This document shows, piece by piece, positions 43,943 through 53,429 of a DNA stretch of 64,000 bases; positions within the stretch are counted from its first letter, which is position 1, and each line of letters starts with the position of its first letter. Location: contig NZ_SODV01000002.1 in assembly GCF_004366355.1 (NCBI RefSeq), positions 908,768-972,767 of the forward strand, read 5' to 3'. The notes beneath the pieces are model-generated. The model did not search any database and was not told the origin of the DNA. It worked only from the letters and a program-made list of their open reading frames with translations. Made by a program: the position numbers and the translations under genes. The DNA is from Dinghuibacter silviterrae. Its GTDB lineage: Bacteria; Bacteroidota; Bacteroidia; Chitinophagales; Chitinophagaceae.

Positions 43943-46900
43943 TCACGCTGTAAGGGTTAAAGCCATTGGTTCCTCATCCTCCGGTAGCAAAGAAACGGAG
44001 GCAAAGGTCTTTTTCTGCTGGATCCAGCCGAACACCAGCGGGATGATCAGCAAGGCGGAAAAGGTAGACGCGATCAGCCCGCCGATGACGGCGCGTCCCA
44101 GCGGTGCCGTCTGGTCACCGGATTCCCCGAGGCCGCTCGCCATGGGGATCATCCCCACGATCATCGCCAGGGTGGTCATCAGGATGGGCCGGAAACGCAT
44201 GGAGGCGCTGGCGATGGCGGCCTTGAACGGGTCCTTATATTCCAACCGGAGGTGTTCTGCATTGGTCACGATCAACAGCGCATTGGCGACGGATACGCCG
44301 ATGGACATAATGATCCCCATATACGATTGCAGGTTCAGGGTGGCCCCGGTTGCCAGCAATAAGGTCATGGAGCCGATGAGCACCGCCGGTACGGTGGACA
44401 GGACGCTGATGGCCATGCCAAAGGACTGGTAGTTGGCGGCCAGCAGGAGCAAGATGACAATGATAGCCGCCAGGAGCCCACTCTGAAGGGAGTCGAGGGT
44501 TTCTGTGAGCAAAGAGGACATTCCCTTGATCTGGGCCACCATGCCGGAGGGCGGCGTGCCTAGGGAATTGATGGCTTTTTGGACGGCGTTGGTGGCGGCG
44601 CCCAGGTCCTTTTTGTAGATGTTGGCGCTGACGGTGACAAAACGCCTCGGTCCCGCCCGGTCGTATTCCCCGGGTAAGGTATCGATACGAAGGCTGGCGA
44701 CGTCGGAGAGGATGGGTCGCACCTGTCCCGCGACCAGGGGCGCATTCCGGAGCTGTTCCAGGGAGGTCATCATATATTCCGGCACTTCCACCTGTGTCTG
44801 GTAGGTGTAGGAGTTCCGGTTGTCCAGCCATAGATTTTTGTCGGTAAAGCGGCTGGAGCTGGTCAGGTCGGTGATGCTTTTTGATACGTCCCTCAAATTC
44901 AACCCCATCATGGCGATTCTTTGCCGGTCTGCGGCGATGTTGACGACAGGGAATTTGAGGGGCTGGGCGATCTGGACGTCCCTGAGAAAAGAGATATGAC
45001 TTAGGGTATCGACGAGCCTGTCGGCATATTGTTCGATGTTCTCGATGTTCTTGCCGGCGACGCGGACCTCGATGGGGGTGGAAGCGCCCTGGGACATGAT
45101 CTTCTCGGTGAGCTCGATGGGCTCGAAGGAGAGATGGAGTTCGGGGTATCGGGCCAGGATGTTTTTTCGGAGCTGATCCTTGAGTTCTTCGACGTTGCCC
45201 TTGAAGTGATCGTCAAGGTTGACCTGGATGACGGCTTCGTGGGTACCGCTGTTGAAGATATAAAGGTTGGAAGTGCCGAAGCTGGAAGGGACGAGGCCGA
45301 CATAAGCGGACGTAACGTCGATGTGGTGGTCGACGGTGGAGTCGAGGATGTCGAGGACGCCTTTGGTGGCGCGTTCGGTGACTTCGAGGCGTGTGCCGTC
45401 GGGTTCGCGGAGGCGGAGCTGGAGCTGGCCCACGTTGTTTTTGGGCAGGAGATCCTTGCCGATGATGACCAGACAGAGGCCTGCCCCGGTGAGCGTGAAG
45501 GCCAGGTAGATCATCACCACGAGTTTTCGACGGGGCATCCATTTTTTCAGCCGGTCGGCGAGGGCTTGTTTGACGATTCCGAAGTAGTCATTTTCCTCCT
45601 TGTGTGCGTGCCGGTACATCTCCTCCCTCAGTAGCCAGTTCGAGATCACGGGTACGATGGTCTGGGACGACAAGAAGGAGACGATCATGGCGAACCCGAT
45701 CGACAGGGACAGCGGCAGGAACATGGCCTTGGGGACCCCATTCATGACAAAGGCCGGCGCGAAGACGGCCAGGATACAGAGCAGGATCAGGAGCTTTGGG
45801 AAAGCGATCTCCTGGCAGGCGTTCCAGATCGCCAGCTGCTTGGACTTACCCATTTCCAGGTGCTGGTGGATGTTCTCTATAGTCACCGTGGATTCATCCA
45901 CGAGGATACCGATGGCTAAGGAAAGACCGCTCAGGGTCATGATGTTGATCGTCTGCCCGCAGAGGTGTAGGAAAAACACGGCGCCTAAGATGGCGATCGG
46001 GATGGTGATGATGACCACGAGGCTGCTCCGCCAGTCCCTGAGGAAAAGCAAAACGGTCAAACCCGTCAGGATCGCCCCCAGGATGCCCTCGGTCATCAGG
46101 CTTTTGGCGGCGTTGATGACAAAAACGCTCTGGTCGAATTTATAGCTCACCTCCACGTCCGCCGGCAACAGGCTTTTCATTTCCGGGATACGTTCTTTGA
46201 GCGTGTTGACCACCGTCAGGGTGGAGGCATCGGGGGTCTTGACGATGGGCATATAGACGGAACGCTTTCCGTTCACCAGGGAATAGTCGACCGTTACGTC
46301 CGTCCCATCCTCCACCTTGGCTACGTCCCGCACATACACCGTCGCCGCTCCCTGACTTTGGATAGGGATGTCGTCGAAATTCCGGACACTATCCTCCAGG
46401 GAGTTCACACTGGTGACATACATGATCTTGCCCATCCTGAGGTTCCCGGAAGGGGTCATGGTGTTGTTCCGGGTGATGGCGTTCACGACCTGGTCGGCAG
46501 AGAGGTTGAATGCCTGGAGTTTTTGGGGATCCACATTGATGACCATCGTCCGTGCGTTGGACCCGAAGGGCGGGGGAGCGGTAAGACCGGGGATGGTGGC
46601 GAACAGGGGGCGGATCCTGGTCATGGCCAGGTCGAAGATATCCGCCAGGGTCCGGGTCTTGCTGCTAAAGACGAGTTCGCCCACGGGTAGGGAAGAAGCG
46701 TCGAAACGGATGACCTGGGGTGGCAGGGCGCCCGGTGGGAAAAAGGCCATGGTCCGGTTGACCTGCAGGGCCACCTGGGCGGAGGCCTCGGCCATGTCGG
46801 TATTCTCGTAGAAGGTGAGCTTGATCAGGGAGAGCCCCTGGATGTTTTTACTTTCGATATTTTTCACACCGTTGACATACAGGAACTGGTCCTGCATGCG

Positions 46901-47089
46901 GGTCGCGAAGAAACCTTCCATCTGGCGGGCGGACATCCCTCCGTACTGCTCGATCACATAGATGACCGGTAGGTTGAGCTGGGGGAAGATGTCAACGGGT
47001 ATGCTACGCACGGCCATCACGGAGAACAACAAAAGACCCATGAACATCACCAGGATAGTGATGGGCCTTTTTAAGGCTGCTCGTATCAT
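43943..47089 (-). CDS. RND-family efflux permease (paralogue 1 of the minus-strand operon)
   Basis: A 1048-residue pump with the usual 12-TM RND layout. TM4 has [16 protein letters not shown] with Asp398-Glu399. It is very similar to the permease at 49609-52863 over its whole length, with stretches of near identity in DNA (44526-44690 and 44966-45437). The N-terminal SIPVDIFPQLNLPVIYVIEQ is shared. The cytoplasmic loop after TM6 is short (REEMYRHAHKEENDYFG). It is the last gene of the operon, 8 nt after tolC. Confidence 0.94.
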   Translation of the reverse strand: MIRAALKRPITILVMFMGLLLFSVMAVRSIPVDIFPQLNLPVIYVIEQYGGMSARQMEGFFATRMQDQFLYVNGVKNIESKNIQGLSLIKLTFYENTDMAEASAQVALQVNRTMAFFPPGALPPQVIRFDASSLPVGELVFSSKTRTLADIFDLAMTRIRPLFATIPGLTAPPPFGSNARTMVINVDPQKLQAFNLSADQVVNAITRNNTMTPSGNLRMGKIMYVTSVNSLEDSVRNFDDIPIQSQGAATVYVRDVAKVEDGTDVTVDYSLVNGKRSVYMPIVKTPDASTLTVVNTLKERIPEMKSLLPADVEVSYKFDQSVFVINAAKSLMTEGILGAILTGLTVLLFLRDWRSSLVVIITIPIAILGAVFFLHLCGQTINIMTLSGLSLAIGILVDESTVTIENIHQHLEMGKSKQLAIWNACQEIAFPKLLILLCILAVFAPAFVMNGVPKAMFLPLSLSIGFAMIVSFLSSQTIVPVISNWLLREEMYRHAHKEENDYFGIVKQALADRLKKWMPRRKLVVMIYLAFTLTGAGLCLVIIGKDLLPKNNVGQLQLRLREPDGTRLEVTERATKGVLDILDSTVDHHIDVTSAYVGLVPSSFGTSNLYIFNSGTHEAVIQVNLDDHFKGNVEELKDQLRKNILARYPELHLSFEPIELTEKIMSQGASTPIEVRVAGKNIENIEQYADRLVDTLSHISFLRDVQIAQPLKFPVVNIAADRQRIAMMGLNLRDVSKSITDLTSSSRFTDKNLWLDNRNSYTYQTQVEVPEYMMTSLEQLRNAPLVAGQVRPILSDVASLRIDTLPGEYDRAGPRRFVTVSANIYKKDLGAATNAVQKAINSLGTPPSGMVAQIKGMSSLLTETLDSLQSGLLAAIIVILLLLAANYQSFGMAISVLSTVPAVLIGSMTLLLATGATLNLQSYMGIIMSIGVSVANALLIVTNAEHLRLEYKDPFKAAIASASMRFRPILMTTLAMIVGMIPMASGLGESGDQTAPLGRAVIGGLIASTFSALLIIPLVFGWIQQKKTFASVSLLPEDEEPMALTLTA
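44526..44690. repeat. near-identical tract shared with 50201-50365 (RND paralogues)
   Basis: This stretch of the first minus-strand RND gene matches 50201-50365 of the second with only a few single-base differences by eye, including most third codon positions, while flanking parts differ much more. Confidence 0.6.
44966..45437. repeat. near-identical tract shared with 50641-51112 (RND paralogues)
   Basis: About 470 bp of the permease gene (porter domain, second half) matches 50641-51112 with roughly a dozen differences by eye. Directly beyond it the two genes diverge and gain indels. This pattern fits gene conversion between the paralogues. Confidence 0.65.
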
Positions 47090-47097
47090 CAGGAGGG

Positions 47098-48507
47098 TTA
47101 TTTGATGCTTTGAATAAATTGGTTGAGGTTGCCTGTCGCGGTGGCCCTGTCGAGATTCGCCAGGTACCAGTTGTTGAGCGTTTCGGCATAAGATATCTGG
47201 GCGCTATACAGGACGTAGGTCGCTTCGGTCAGGTCCACCAGGTTGATGAGGCCGGCCCTATACTGTGCCAGTTTTTGGTTATACGCATCACCGGCGGCCT
47301 TGATCTGAATGGGGATCTCCCGGAGGTTGGCCTCGGCTTCCCGGATGGCCTCCTGGGCCTGGGCTGCGGCCGAATTCAGGTCTAATTGCTCCTGCTGAAG
47401 GGCGTAGTCCGTGGATTGGGTTTCGAAGCGGGCTTGCGTTAGCGCGTCTCTCCGATGGACAGGGTCGAAAAGGTTATAAGCAAATGTCAGCCCAACCATA
47501 TAGTTGTACCGTTGGTAGCCCAGGCCGGTGCCCATGTCCTTGTACTGATCGTTATACGCTATGCTGGAGCCCCGGCCCCAGGCGCCCCCGGAAAGGATGA
47601 TCTTGGGCAGATAGCTTTTTTTCACCAGGGTTTCCGAGGACAGGTAATACTGCTTTTGCTGAAGGTAATAGTTGAGAAAGGGGTTGCTACCCGCGGGGGT
47701 ATCCAGGGAAGGCATCATCGGGTGTGTCGCCATCGTATCTACGCTTACCTTGTCCGGAGCCAGGCCGGTGAGGTAGGCCATCTCCTGGGTAAGCTGGGCG
47801 ATGGTGCCCAGCCGCTCGTTATAGGCTACCCGGGCCTTGGACAGCTCCGCCTGGGCCAGGGATGAATCGACCCCTGCCCGTATGCCGCTGAAGGTCAGGG
47901 CGTGGATCACGGTATCGACCGTCGAATAACGGAGGATATTCTGTTGATCGACTGCCAATTGGTATTTGCTCTTCAGGAGTTCGAAATAGAGCTTGCTGAC
48001 CTGTTCTTCGAGGAGATAGGTTTGGAAATCCAGGTCGGCCTGGCGCACGCCGACGAGCGACTGAGCGTTACTGACCTTTGCTTTCCGAAGGCCGAAATTG
48101 ACGAGCTCGTATTCGCTGTACAGCACGCCTATGTTCCCGGTGGCCGCCTGCCAGTTCTCCGCGCTGCGAACGCTGCTGCTCACGGAGGGGATGATGCCGA
48201 AAGACTCGTAAGCCCCCGGGAGGGAATTGGCGGATGCCATATTCACCTCGTCCAGCGCCATGGCGCTGGGCAGAAAACTGTTTCGGGCATAGGAAACACC
48301 TGCCTGCGCACTGCTCACCAGGGCCTTTTTCTGAGACAGCAAGGGAAGATGGCGGGTGGCGGCGTCGACGAGGACAGACAGGGGGCCGCCCGTGCTGTCT
48401 TGCGCAGTCGTAGCCGCAGTCGAACCCGTAGCCTGGGAGAAGGCGGCTCCCGACACGAGTCCCAAGACGGCGCACAGGTAGAACCTTCGTATATGTTGAA
48501 TGATCAT
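47098..48507 (-). CDS. TolC-family outer-membrane efflux protein
   Basis: A 469-residue outer-membrane channel with signal peptide (MIIQHIRRFYLCAVLGLVSGAAFS/Q). It has the two TolC-type repeats (ALVSSAQAGVSYARNSFLPS in the first half, IKAAGDAYNQKLAQYRAGLI and LVDLTEATYVLYSAQISYAE in the second). It lies between adaptor (11 nt upstream) and permease (8 nt downstream). Confidence 0.92.
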   Translation of the reverse strand: MIIQHIRRFYLCAVLGLVSGAAFSQATGSTAATTAQDSTGGPLSVLVDAATRHLPLLSQKKALVSSAQAGVSYARNSFLPSAMALDEVNMASANSLPGAYESFGIIPSVSSSVRSAENWQAATGNIGVLYSEYELVNFGLRKAKVSNAQSLVGVRQADLDFQTYLLEEQVSKLYFELLKSKYQLAVDQQNILRYSTVDTVIHALTFSGIRAGVDSSLAQAELSKARVAYNERLGTIAQLTQEMAYLTGLAPDKVSVDTMATHPMMPSLDTPAGSNPFLNYYLQQKQYYLSSETLVKKSYLPKIILSGGAWGRGSSIAYNDQYKDMGTGLGYQRYNYMVGLTFAYNLFDPVHRRDALTQARFETQSTDYALQQEQLDLNSAAAQAQEAIREAEANLREIPIQIKAAGDAYNQKLAQYRAGLINLVDLTEATYVLYSAQISYAETLNNWYLANLDRATATGNLNQFIQSIK

Positions 48508-48518
48508 GTTGGTCCGGT

Positions 48519-49598
48519 TTATTGCTTGATGGTAATGTTGTCTTTGATTTCGTCGTTGGCGTTGGCAATGACGGAATCCCCGGGGTTCAGCGCTCCGAAG
48601 ACCTCGATTTGGCTGGCGGACTGATTGCCCGTGGACACGTCGACCTTGTGGGTTTTCCCGTCTATTATGACGATGACGTATTTCCGTTCGGTGGAGGTGA
48701 CGACCGCTGATTTGGGAACGGATAGCGCGCTGGGATTCCCCTTTGACGTGAACAATACCGTGGCGAACATACCCGGCGTAAGGGTTTCGCTTTGATTATA
48801 CACATCCAGTTCCACCCGCTCGCTCCGGAATTGAGGCGAGATATTCATCGACTTCCTGGCGATGCGTCCCGTAAAGGCTTTCCCGGGGTACGCCGTCAGG
48901 TAAAAGGACAGGGTGTCGCTATTGCGAAGGTCTTCCGCGATATGTTCCGGTATGTCCACCTGCAGACGCAAGTGTTCGATTTGTTTTAGCTCCAGCATGG
49001 GGGGCGCATCCTTGGCTGCCGCACTGACGAGGGCGCCCGGGTGGACGTTTCGGGCCGTGATCACCCCTGTGAACGGCGCCGTGACGTTGAGATAGGAACC
49101 CATGACCTGCTGTTGCTGCCAATTGGCCCTTTCCGCATTGGCGAGGGAGCTGTCGGCGGAGGCTTTGGCCTTGGCGGCGGCCAGTTGCAGGGGAGACACG
49201 GCCCCCGGTGTCGCTGCAGCTTCTGTAAGCCGTTCGTATTCTTCCTTGCTGATCGTAAAGTCCGCCTTCGCGCGTTCGAATTTCTCTTTTGCCTGAAGCG
49301 TGGCTTGTTCCAATTCCGGGGCGACGAGCACCATGAGCAGCTGACCCTGCCGGACGTGAGATCCAATATCGACAAGGACGGATTGCACATATCCATTGAC
49401 CTTCGGGAAGATGGATACTTCCTGGTAGGCGGCCAGTTGGGCAGGGAGCTGTTCTACCTGTTCCACTGGTGTTTTACTGGCTGCGGCCAGCGAATAATGG
49501 GGCGCTGCGGCGGAGGCGACCGCGGGGTCGGCTTCTTGTTGGTGCCCGCAGGCGGCCAGGAGAATGATAAAGGGTATCAGTAATGTAACGCGATTCAT
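48519..49598 (-). CDS. RND efflux periplasmic adaptor lipoprotein
   Basis: A 359-residue adaptor. Starting at the ATG 49598 gives a clean lipoprotein leader (MNRVTLLIPFIILLAAC, Cys17), 10 nt after the upstream permease stop; the frame is open further upstream inside the permease gene but lacks sense there. Domains: barrel-sandwich halves (VSIFPKVNGYVQSVLVDIGS and VTAPFTGVITARNVHPG) around an alpha-hairpin (about 90-165), then beta-barrel (LTPGMFATVLF) and membrane-proximal parts. The only adaptor for two permeases in this operon. Confidence 0.92.
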   Translation of the reverse strand: MNRVTLLIPFIILLAACGHQQEADPAVASAAAPHYSLAAASKTPVEQVEQLPAQLAAYQEVSIFPKVNGYVQSVLVDIGSHVRQGQLLMVLVAPELEQATLQAKEKFERAKADFTISKEEYERLTEAAATPGAVSPLQLAAAKAKASADSSLANAERANWQQQQVMGSYLNVTAPFTGVITARNVHPGALVSAAAKDAPPMLELKQIEHLRLQVDIPEHIAEDLRNSDTLSFYLTAYPGKAFTGRIARKSMNISPQFRSERVELDVYNQSETLTPGMFATVLFTSKGNPSALSVPKSAVVTSTERKYVIVIIDGKTHKVDVSTGNQSASQIEVFGALNPGDSVIANANDEIKDNITIKQ

Positions 49599-49608
49599 AT
49601 CGGATAAG

Positions 49609-52600
49609 TTAATGAGTAGTTTGAATAAGATCACCTGGTTCATCTTCATTGTCGCCAGGGTACAAGGAAGCCGACCGGAAGGATGTTTTTTGCTGTATCC
49701 AGCCATACACGAGGGGGACCATGAACAAAGCGGCGAAAGTCGAGGCGGCTAGTCCGCCGATGACGGCGCGCCCCAATGGGGCGGTCTGGTCGCCCGATTC
49801 CCCGAGGCCGCTCGCCATAGGGATCATCCCCACGATCATGGCCGCACTGGTCATCAGGATGGGCCGGAAACGCATAGCGGCGCTGACGATGGCGGCCTTG
49901 AAGGGATCTTTGTATTCCAGCCGCAGGTTTTCCGCATTGGTGACGATCAGCAGCGCGTTGGCGACGGATACGCCGATGGACATAATGATCCCCATGTACG
50001 ACTGCAGATTGAGGGTAGCCCCGGTCGCCAGGAGGATGACCAGCGAGCCCAGGAGCACCGCCGGCACCGTTGCCAGGACACTGATGGCGACCCCAAAGGA
50101 CTGGTAGTTGGCGGCCAGCAGGAGCAAGATGACGATGATGGCTGCCAGGAGCCCGCTTTGAAGCGAATCCAGGGTTTCGGTCAGGAGGGAGGACATCCCT
50201 TTGATCTGGGCCACCATGCCGGAGGGCGGCGTGCCCAGGGAATTGATGGCTTTTTGGACGGCGTTGGTGGCGGCGCCCAGGTCCTTTTTGTAGATGTTGG
50301 CGCTGACGGTGACAAAACGCCTCGGCCCCGACCGGTCGTATTCCCCGGGCAAGGTATCGATACGGATGGTGGCGACGTCGGAGAGGACGGGCCGCATCTG
50401 TCCTGCAACCAGGGGCGCGTTCCGGAGCTGTTCCAGGGAGGTCATCATGTATTCCGGTACTTCCACCTGTGTCTGGTAGGTGTAGGAGTTCCGGTCGTCC
50501 AGCCACAGGTTCTTATTGGTGAACCGGCTGGAACTGGTCACGTCGGTGATGCTCTTGGAAATATTGTCCAGGCTAAGCCCCATCAGGGACAAACGCTGCC
50601 GGTCTACATTGATGTCGACGACGGGGAATTTGAGAGGCTGGGCGATCTGGACATCCCTGAGAAAAGAGATATGACTTAGGGTATCGACGAGCCTGTCGGC
50701 ATATTGTTCGATATTCTCGATGTTCTTGCCGGCGACGCGGACCTCGATGGGGGTGGAAGCGCCCTGGGACATGATCTTCTCGGTGAGCTCGATGGGCTCG
50801 AAGGAGAGACGGAGTTCAGGGTAGCGAGCCAGGATGTTTTTTCGGAGCTGATCCTTGAGTTCTTCGACGTTGCCCTTGAAGTGATCGTCAAGGTTGACCT
50901 GGATGACGGCTTCGTGGGTACCGCTGTTGAAGATATAGAGGTTGGAGCTGCCGAAGCTGGAAGGGACGAGGCCGACATAAGCGGACGTAACGTCGATGTG
51001 GTGGTCGACGGTAGAGTCGAGGATGTCGAGGACGCCTTTGGTGGCGCGTTCGGTGACTTCGAGGCGTGTGCCGTCGGGTTCGCGGAGGCGGAGCTGGAGC
51101 TGGCCTACGTTGCTCTTTGGCAGGAGGTCCTTGCCGATCACCGTCAGACAGACCGCCGCGCCGGTCAGCGAAAGACCCAGGTACAAAAGGACGACCGTCT
51201 TCCGCCGCGGCATCCATTTTTCGAGGCGGCTGTGTAACGCGTCTTTCATGCGTTGGAAGAAGCCCTCTTCCTGCGCGTGGGCGCCGTGGGCGCTCTGCGC
51301 CTCCTGCGCGGTGGCTGCACCGTCGCCGACCTGCGTCGCATGTGGTTCGCTGTGCGCGGTAGCTGCGTCGTCGCCATGCGGCACCAGCGGCCCGCCGTGC
51401 TTCAACAGCCAGTTCGAGATCACCGGCACCAGCGTTTGCGCCGCCACATAAGACACGATCATCGCAAACCCGATCGACAGGGACAGCGGCAGGAACATGG
51501 CCTTAGGTACGCCATTCATGACAAAGGCCGGGGCGAACACCGCCAGGATACAAAGAAGGATCAGGAATTCCGGGAAGGCAACCTCCTGGCAGGCATCCAG
51601 GATGGCGCGCCGCTTACTTTTGCCCCGCTCCAGGTGCTGGTGAATGTTTTCTATCGTCACGGTGGCCTGGTCGACGAGGATACCGATGGCCAGGGACAGG
51701 CCACTCAGCGTCATGATGTTGATCGTCTGGCCTGTCAGATTGAGGAAAAAAATGGCCCCCAAAACGGAGATCGGGATGGTGATGATCACCACCAGGCTAC
51801 TTCTCCAGTCCTTTAGGAAAAGTAAAACCGTCAAACCCGTCAGGATGGCCCCCAGGATGCCCTCGGTCATCAGGCTTTTGGCAGCGTTGATGACGAAAAC
51901 GCTCTGGTCGAATTTATAGCTCACATCCACGTCCGGCGGCAACAGGCTTTTCATCTCGGCGATCTTGTCCTTGAGCATGTTGACCACCGTAAGTGTGGAC
52001 GCGTCCGGCGTCTTGACGATGGGCATGTATACGGACCGTTTGCCGTTCACCAGGGCATAGTCCACGGTGATGTCCGTGGCGTCTTCCACTTTCGCCACGT
52101 CGCGGACGAAGACCGACGTGCTGCCGTTGCTTTTGATGGGAATGTCTCCAAATTCCTTGACCTGGTCTTCGAGGGAGTTCACACTGGTGACGTACATAAT
52201 ATTGCCCACACGGAGGTTCCCGGAGGGCGTCATGGCGTTGTTCTGTGTGATGGCATTCACCACCTCGTCGGCGGAGAGATTGAAGGACAGGAGCTTCTGC
52301 GGATCGACGTTGATGACCACCGTCCGGGCGTTGGACCCGAAGGGCGGGGGAGCGGTCAGCCCGGGAATGGTGGCGAAAAGGGGCCGTATCCGGGTCATGG
52401 CCAGGTCGAAAATATCCGCCAGGGTGCGGGTCTTGCTGCTAAAGACGAGCTCACCCACCGGAAGGGAGGAGGCGTCGAAACGGATGACCTGGGGCGGAAG
52501 GGCGCCCGGCGGGAAAAAGGCCATGGTCCGGTTGACCTGCAAGGCGACCTGTGCCGAGGCTTCGGCCATGTCGGTACTTTCATAAAAGGTCAGCTTGATC

Positions 52601-52863
52601 AGGGACAGGCCTTGGATATTCTTGCTTTCGATGTTTTTGACACCGTTGACATATAGGAACTGGTCCTGCATGCGGGTGGCAAAGAAGCCCTCCATCTGGC
52701 GCGCGGACATCCCCCCGTATTGCTCGATGACATAGATAACGGGGAGGTTAAGCTGTGGGAAAATATCGATGGGTATTTTCCGGAGCGCCATGATGGAGAA
52801 CAGTAAAAGGCCCATGAACAACACCAGGATGGTGATGGGTCTTTTTAATGCTGCACGTATCAT
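49609..52863 (-). CDS. RND-family efflux permease (paralogue 2), first pump of the operon
   Basis: A 1084-residue RND pump, close paralogue of the one at 43943-47089. Two differences stand out. The TM4 relay motif is [16 protein letters not shown], with Gln399 where the paralogue and the pump at 32156 have Glu. The cytoplasmic loop after TM6 carries an insertion of about 36 residues rich in His, Ala and Gln (about residues 484-525; HGDDAATAHSEPHATQVGDG is part of it). Otherwise the 12-TM layout and motifs are normal. Transcribed toward the adaptor gene 10 nt downstream. Confidence 0.94.
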   Translation of the reverse strand: MIRAALKRPITILVLFMGLLLFSIMALRKIPIDIFPQLNLPVIYVIEQYGGMSARQMEGFFATRMQDQFLYVNGVKNIESKNIQGLSLIKLTFYESTDMAEASAQVALQVNRTMAFFPPGALPPQVIRFDASSLPVGELVFSSKTRTLADIFDLAMTRIRPLFATIPGLTAPPPFGSNARTVVINVDPQKLLSFNLSADEVVNAITQNNAMTPSGNLRVGNIMYVTSVNSLEDQVKEFGDIPIKSNGSTSVFVRDVAKVEDATDITVDYALVNGKRSVYMPIVKTPDASTLTVVNMLKDKIAEMKSLLPPDVDVSYKFDQSVFVINAAKSLMTEGILGAILTGLTVLLFLKDWRSSLVVIITIPISVLGAIFFLNLTGQTINIMTLSGLSLAIGILVDQATVTIENIHQHLERGKSKRRAILDACQEVAFPEFLILLCILAVFAPAFVMNGVPKAMFLPLSLSIGFAMIVSYVAAQTLVPVISNWLLKHGGPLVPHGDDAATAHSEPHATQVGDGAATAQEAQSAHGAHAQEEGFFQRMKDALHSRLEKWMPRRKTVVLLYLGLSLTGAAVCLTVIGKDLLPKSNVGQLQLRLREPDGTRLEVTERATKGVLDILDSTVDHHIDVTSAYVGLVPSSFGSSNLYIFNSGTHEAVIQVNLDDHFKGNVEELKDQLRKNILARYPELRLSFEPIELTEKIMSQGASTPIEVRVAGKNIENIEQYADRLVDTLSHISFLRDVQIAQPLKFPVVDINVDRQRLSLMGLSLDNISKSITDVTSSSRFTNKNLWLDDRNSYTYQTQVEVPEYMMTSLEQLRNAPLVAGQMRPVLSDVATIRIDTLPGEYDRSGPRRFVTVSANIYKKDLGAATNAVQKAINSLGTPPSGMVAQIKGMSSLLTETLDSLQSGLLAAIIVILLLLAANYQSFGVAISVLATVPAVLLGSLVILLATGATLNLQSYMGIIMSIGVSVANALLIVTNAENLRLEYKDPFKAAIVSAAMRFRPILMTSAAMIVGMIPMASGLGESGDQTAPLGRAVIGGLAASTFAALFMVPLVYGWIQQKTSFRSASLYPGDNEDEPGDLIQTTH

Positions 52864-52946
52864 TAAAAAAGCGTATTTGTGGAGGCTGGCGGTATGAGCC
52901 TATACGAGGCTAATCGGCCAGCCAAAAAAGATAAAGAAAGGGAAGG

Positions 52947-53303
52947 CTAACACACACGCACAGGGGGGCCCCTCAGCAAGGCAGCCGCGCGATCCCTGGA
53001 AACGATCGGGTCGACGGCGGGAATGAATACTTCCAGGACGGGATACGTCACCGGTTCAAGGTGGAATTCCAGGGAAGACACCGCAGCGGCGTCCCCCGGC
53101 TGAAAGCGTTTGTTGAGGATGTGACGCTTACCGTGCTGGGCAATTCCGGTGACGATGGTTTGCACCTGTGGTCCGGTATGCCCGCTGGTTTTGATGACCG
53201 AAGCATATTCGTCCAGGTCCACCGACGGGGCGGTATACCTGAAACAAATCTGAACGCTGAAGAAAAGTAAATAGGCGACGGATACAAGTGCTTTAGAAGC
53301 CAA
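52947..53303 (-). CDS. small exported protein upstream of the RND operon
   Basis: A 118-residue protein with an N-terminal hydrophobic segment (LVSVAYLLFFSVQICF) and a compact mature part (KRFQPGDAAAVSSLEFHLEP, ending LLRGPPVRVC). I do not recognise a named family, but small proteins with this build and an LRGPP-type ending occur before RND/TolC efflux genes in Bacteroidota, as far as I recall. It ends 83 nt before the first permease gene on the same strand, so it may be the first gene of the efflux operon. The start (TTG 53303) is uncertain because no ATG fits; the true start could be further upstream. Confidence 0.6.
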   Translation of the reverse strand: MASKALVSVAYLLFFSVQICFRYTAPSVDLDEYASVIKTSGHTGPQVQTIVTGIAQHGKRHILNKRFQPGDAAAVSSLEFHLEPVTYPVLEVFIPAVDPIVSRDRAAALLRGPPVRVC

Positions 53304-53429
53304 ATCCCTGAATGGCTCCTTGCGGTTTCGTGTATGTGCCGTGCCGTGGATAGGAAGGAAAATTTGCCGCCAAGTTACCGATTAAATCCTTAAAGAAATG
53401 AAAAAGGTGCGGGGCAATCATTAGCGATA

